From Treponema bryantii (GTDB lineage: Bacteria; Spirochaetota; Spirochaetia; Treponematales; Treponemataceae): a stretch of 64,000 nucleotides of DNA. Under the pieces are notes generated by a model, which saw only the letters and a program-made list of their open reading frames with translations, did no database searches and was not told where the DNA came from. The translations under genes and the position numbers were made by a program. Below are positions 62,877 through 64,000 of this stretch, one piece after another (within the stretch, counting starts at the first letter, position 1; the number at the start of each line of letters is the position of its first letter). The stretch is from positions 18,150 to 82,149 of the forward strand of contig NZ_FORI01000012.1 in the NCBI RefSeq assembly GCF_900113965.1, read 5' to 3'.

Positions 62877-62903
62877 GCCATGCTGAAAACCGTTCAGCAT
62901 GGC
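62877..62903. terminator. repeat-derived hairpin after the 60968 gene
   Basis: GCCATGCTGAA pairs perfectly with TTCAGCATGGC around AACCG. No long U-tract follows, so termination efficiency is uncertain. Same hairpin family as 55609. Confidence 0.5.
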
Positions 62904-62926
62904 AAAATTTCTCAAAAATCAAAGAA

Positions 62927-62995
62927 TTTTTCACTTTTTTTAAACTTTTTTTCTCAAATTTTGTCAAAAACAGCATATTAAAGCAATTATATATG
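62927..62995 (+). promoter_or_regulatory. upstream element of ssb shared with gspD
   Basis: A 69-nt A/T-rich block matching 54303-54235 (minus strand) at 57 positions without gaps. It lies 74 nt before the ssb start and presumably holds the promoter. Confidence 0.65.
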
Positions 62996-63069
62996 TGTAC
63001 GGATTTTATGTTCGTATGATGATTGCCCGGCCGGAAATCATTTAATAATTCTTTATTAAGAGGTTGTTT

Positions 63070-63528
63070 ATGAACCAGTTAAATTCTTTGATTTTGGAAG
63101 GAAATCTTGTTCGAGACTCTGTACTTTCAGAGCCTGTTCCAGGTTTTAAGAAGTGTGCATTTTCTGTTGGTGTAAACCGTTTCTACAAAAACAAAAAAAA
63201 TGAAGATGTAAATGAAGTGTCTTTCTTTGATGTTGAAGCCTACGGCAAGATGGCTGAATACTGTGAAGAAAAAGCTAAAAAGGGCCGCGGTGTGCGCGTA
63301 GTTGGAAGACTCAAGCAGGATACCTGGAAAGACAGTAACGGCAAAAGTGTCAGCAAGGTTTACGTAGTGGCAGAACACATTGAATATAGGCCAGTAAAAA
63401 AGACGGAGGAAGTGTCAGAGGCAGCAGACACTAAAACACTTGCTGAAAAAGCTGCAGAGGCAACAACTCCTCCTGAGCCGCAGACTGATGTTCAGAGTCA
63501 GACAGCCGAGGAGGAAGCTGTATTTTAA
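63070..63528 (+). CDS. ssb: single-stranded DNA-binding protein
   Basis: A 152-residue OB-fold protein: NQLNSLILEGNLVRDSVLSEPV, CAFSVGVNRFYKNKKNE, SFFDVEAYGKMAEYCEEKAKKGRGVRVVGRLKQDTWKDSNGK. An acidic, low-complexity tail follows (EEVSEAADTKT... TAEEEAVF); it lacks the classical DDDIPF end, although the final acidic/hydrophobic residues may serve similarly. AGAGG lies 6 nt before the ATG at 63070; a TTG 6 nt upstream is less likely. Confidence 0.9.
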   Translation: MNQLNSLILEGNLVRDSVLSEPVPGFKKCAFSVGVNRFYKNKKNEDVNEVSFFDVEAYGKMAEYCEEKAKKGRGVRVVGRLKQDTWKDSNGKSVSKVYVVAEHIEYRPVKKTEEVSEAADTKTLAEKAAEATTPPEPQTDVQSQTAEEEAVF

Positions 63529-63540
63529 TTTGTCTGAGAA

Positions 63541-64000
63541 CTAACGGCGTTTGCCGCCACGCGGTGGCTTACCACCATTTCGTGCGGCGGCAGCCTTACG
63601 TTCTGCTGCCCTCTCATTTGAAAGTCTGTATTCTTCCATCTGCTGAGGGGAATAAAAGCCGTCCTTCCAGTTGAAGCGTGAAACACCTGGAAGCGGCTGT
63701 CCCTTAATCATAGATGTAGTAATTGCTTTAATCTGACTGCGAGAAACCTTTGTTTTTGAGAAATCAATAAGCAGACGCTTAAAACCAGATGAGGTAATAA
63801 AGTCTGTTTTATCTGTAATTGCAAAAGGTTCTTCAGGCATTACAAATGAGCCGTCTACAGTAGAGTTTACCTTGAAGACAGAACCTTCCTTATCTTCAAA
63901 ATAGGTAAAGTCATAATCAGATGGCAGCTTAAAGCGCATACGGAACAATGCAGGGTAAGCAAAAACCGGTACCAGTACACGGGCACGAACATTCTGTTCC
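63541..64000 (-). CDS. unknown protein with basic tail (partial)
   Basis: The frame is open from the window edge to 63541, about 152 codons. The C-terminal end is ERAAERKAAAARNGGKPPRGGKRR, strongly basic, suggesting nucleic-acid or ribosome contact. The body includes VNSTVDGSFVMPEEPFAITDKTDF and KTKVSRSQIKAITTSMIKGQPLPG. I do not recognise the family. The true start lies outside the window; it is convergent with ssb, 12 nt apart. Confidence 0.55.
   Translation of the reverse strand, partial: EQNVRARVLVPVFAYPALFRMRFKLPSDYDFTYFEDKEGSVFKVNSTVDGSFVMPEEPFAITDKTDFITSSGFKRLLIDFSKTKVSRSQIKAITTSMIKGQPLPGVSRFNWKDGFYSPQQMEEYRLSNERAAERKAAAARNGGKPPRGGKRR

Noticed and set aside
1..64000. tRNA, rRNA, tmRNA and CRISPR arrays
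   Set aside because: No cloverleaf-like gene, conserved rRNA segment or regularly spaced direct repeats were recognised; a covariance search would be needed to exclude small RNAs.

Overview
The window reads as chromosomal DNA from a spirochaete, most likely a gut or rumen Treponema. The support is: DUF4954-type and giant double-ASKHA activase proteins side by side, treponeme-style porin-like outer-membrane proteins that begin with the same Lys-rich signal peptide, moderately AT-rich DNA, frequent strong GGAGG ribosome sites, and several apparently leaderless genes. Genus assignment is inference; no rRNA, tRNA or CRISPR array was seen.

Layout. 1-2.7 kb: GNAT acetyltransferase and alpha/beta hydrolase (coupled), then an outer-membrane protein behind a perfect 35-bp palindrome. 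2.7-6.2 kb: a membrane protein and the uxuA-uxuB hexuronate pair. 6.4-21.1 kb: a nine-gene minus-strand run joining an ExbB/ExbD/TonB-like energiser to an outer-membrane protein, a large TPR protein, a periplasmic protein, a 1500-residue acyl-CoA dehydratase activase and a DUF4954 protein. 21.2-24 kb: an M16-like protein lacking its zinc motif. 24-29.4 kb: an Mpi-type DNA invertase beside two convergent paralogous outer-membrane protein genes whose 5' and 3' ends form near-identical inverted repeats around a broken Rpn transposase-nuclease. 29.4-30.2 kb: gene debris (Rpn and GIY-YIG fragments) between two inverted REP-like repeats. 30.2-38.2 kb: DUF2804, an unknown Gly-rich-tailed protein, a pyridoxamine-kinase-like gene coupled to a LacI-sensor/GGDEF cyclase, a His-rich CobW GTPase and a HigBA-type toxin-antitoxin.

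38.2-54.2 kb is the most striking part: one tightly overlapping minus-strand operon with type II secretion genes (gspD, E, F, G, a GspL-like protein and small membrane proteins), two lipoprotein-like genes, a clostripain-family protease, a 1995-residue Rhs protein with its own signal peptide, and a small secreted protein that probably carries a glycan-binding domain. The simplest reading is a dedicated type II export system for an Rhs polymorphic protein. 54.2-64 kb: corA behind a leader peptide and switchable stems, an FGE-sulfatase-like protein, a phosphodiesterase, hisC, a PadR-DUF1700-DUF4097 operon, an unknown cytoplasmic protein, ssb, and a partial unknown gene.

Intergenic DNA is rich in short palindromic repeats of at least three families, one of which supplies the C-terminus of the kinase gene. 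Functional names rest on motif recognition by eye; no database search was run.
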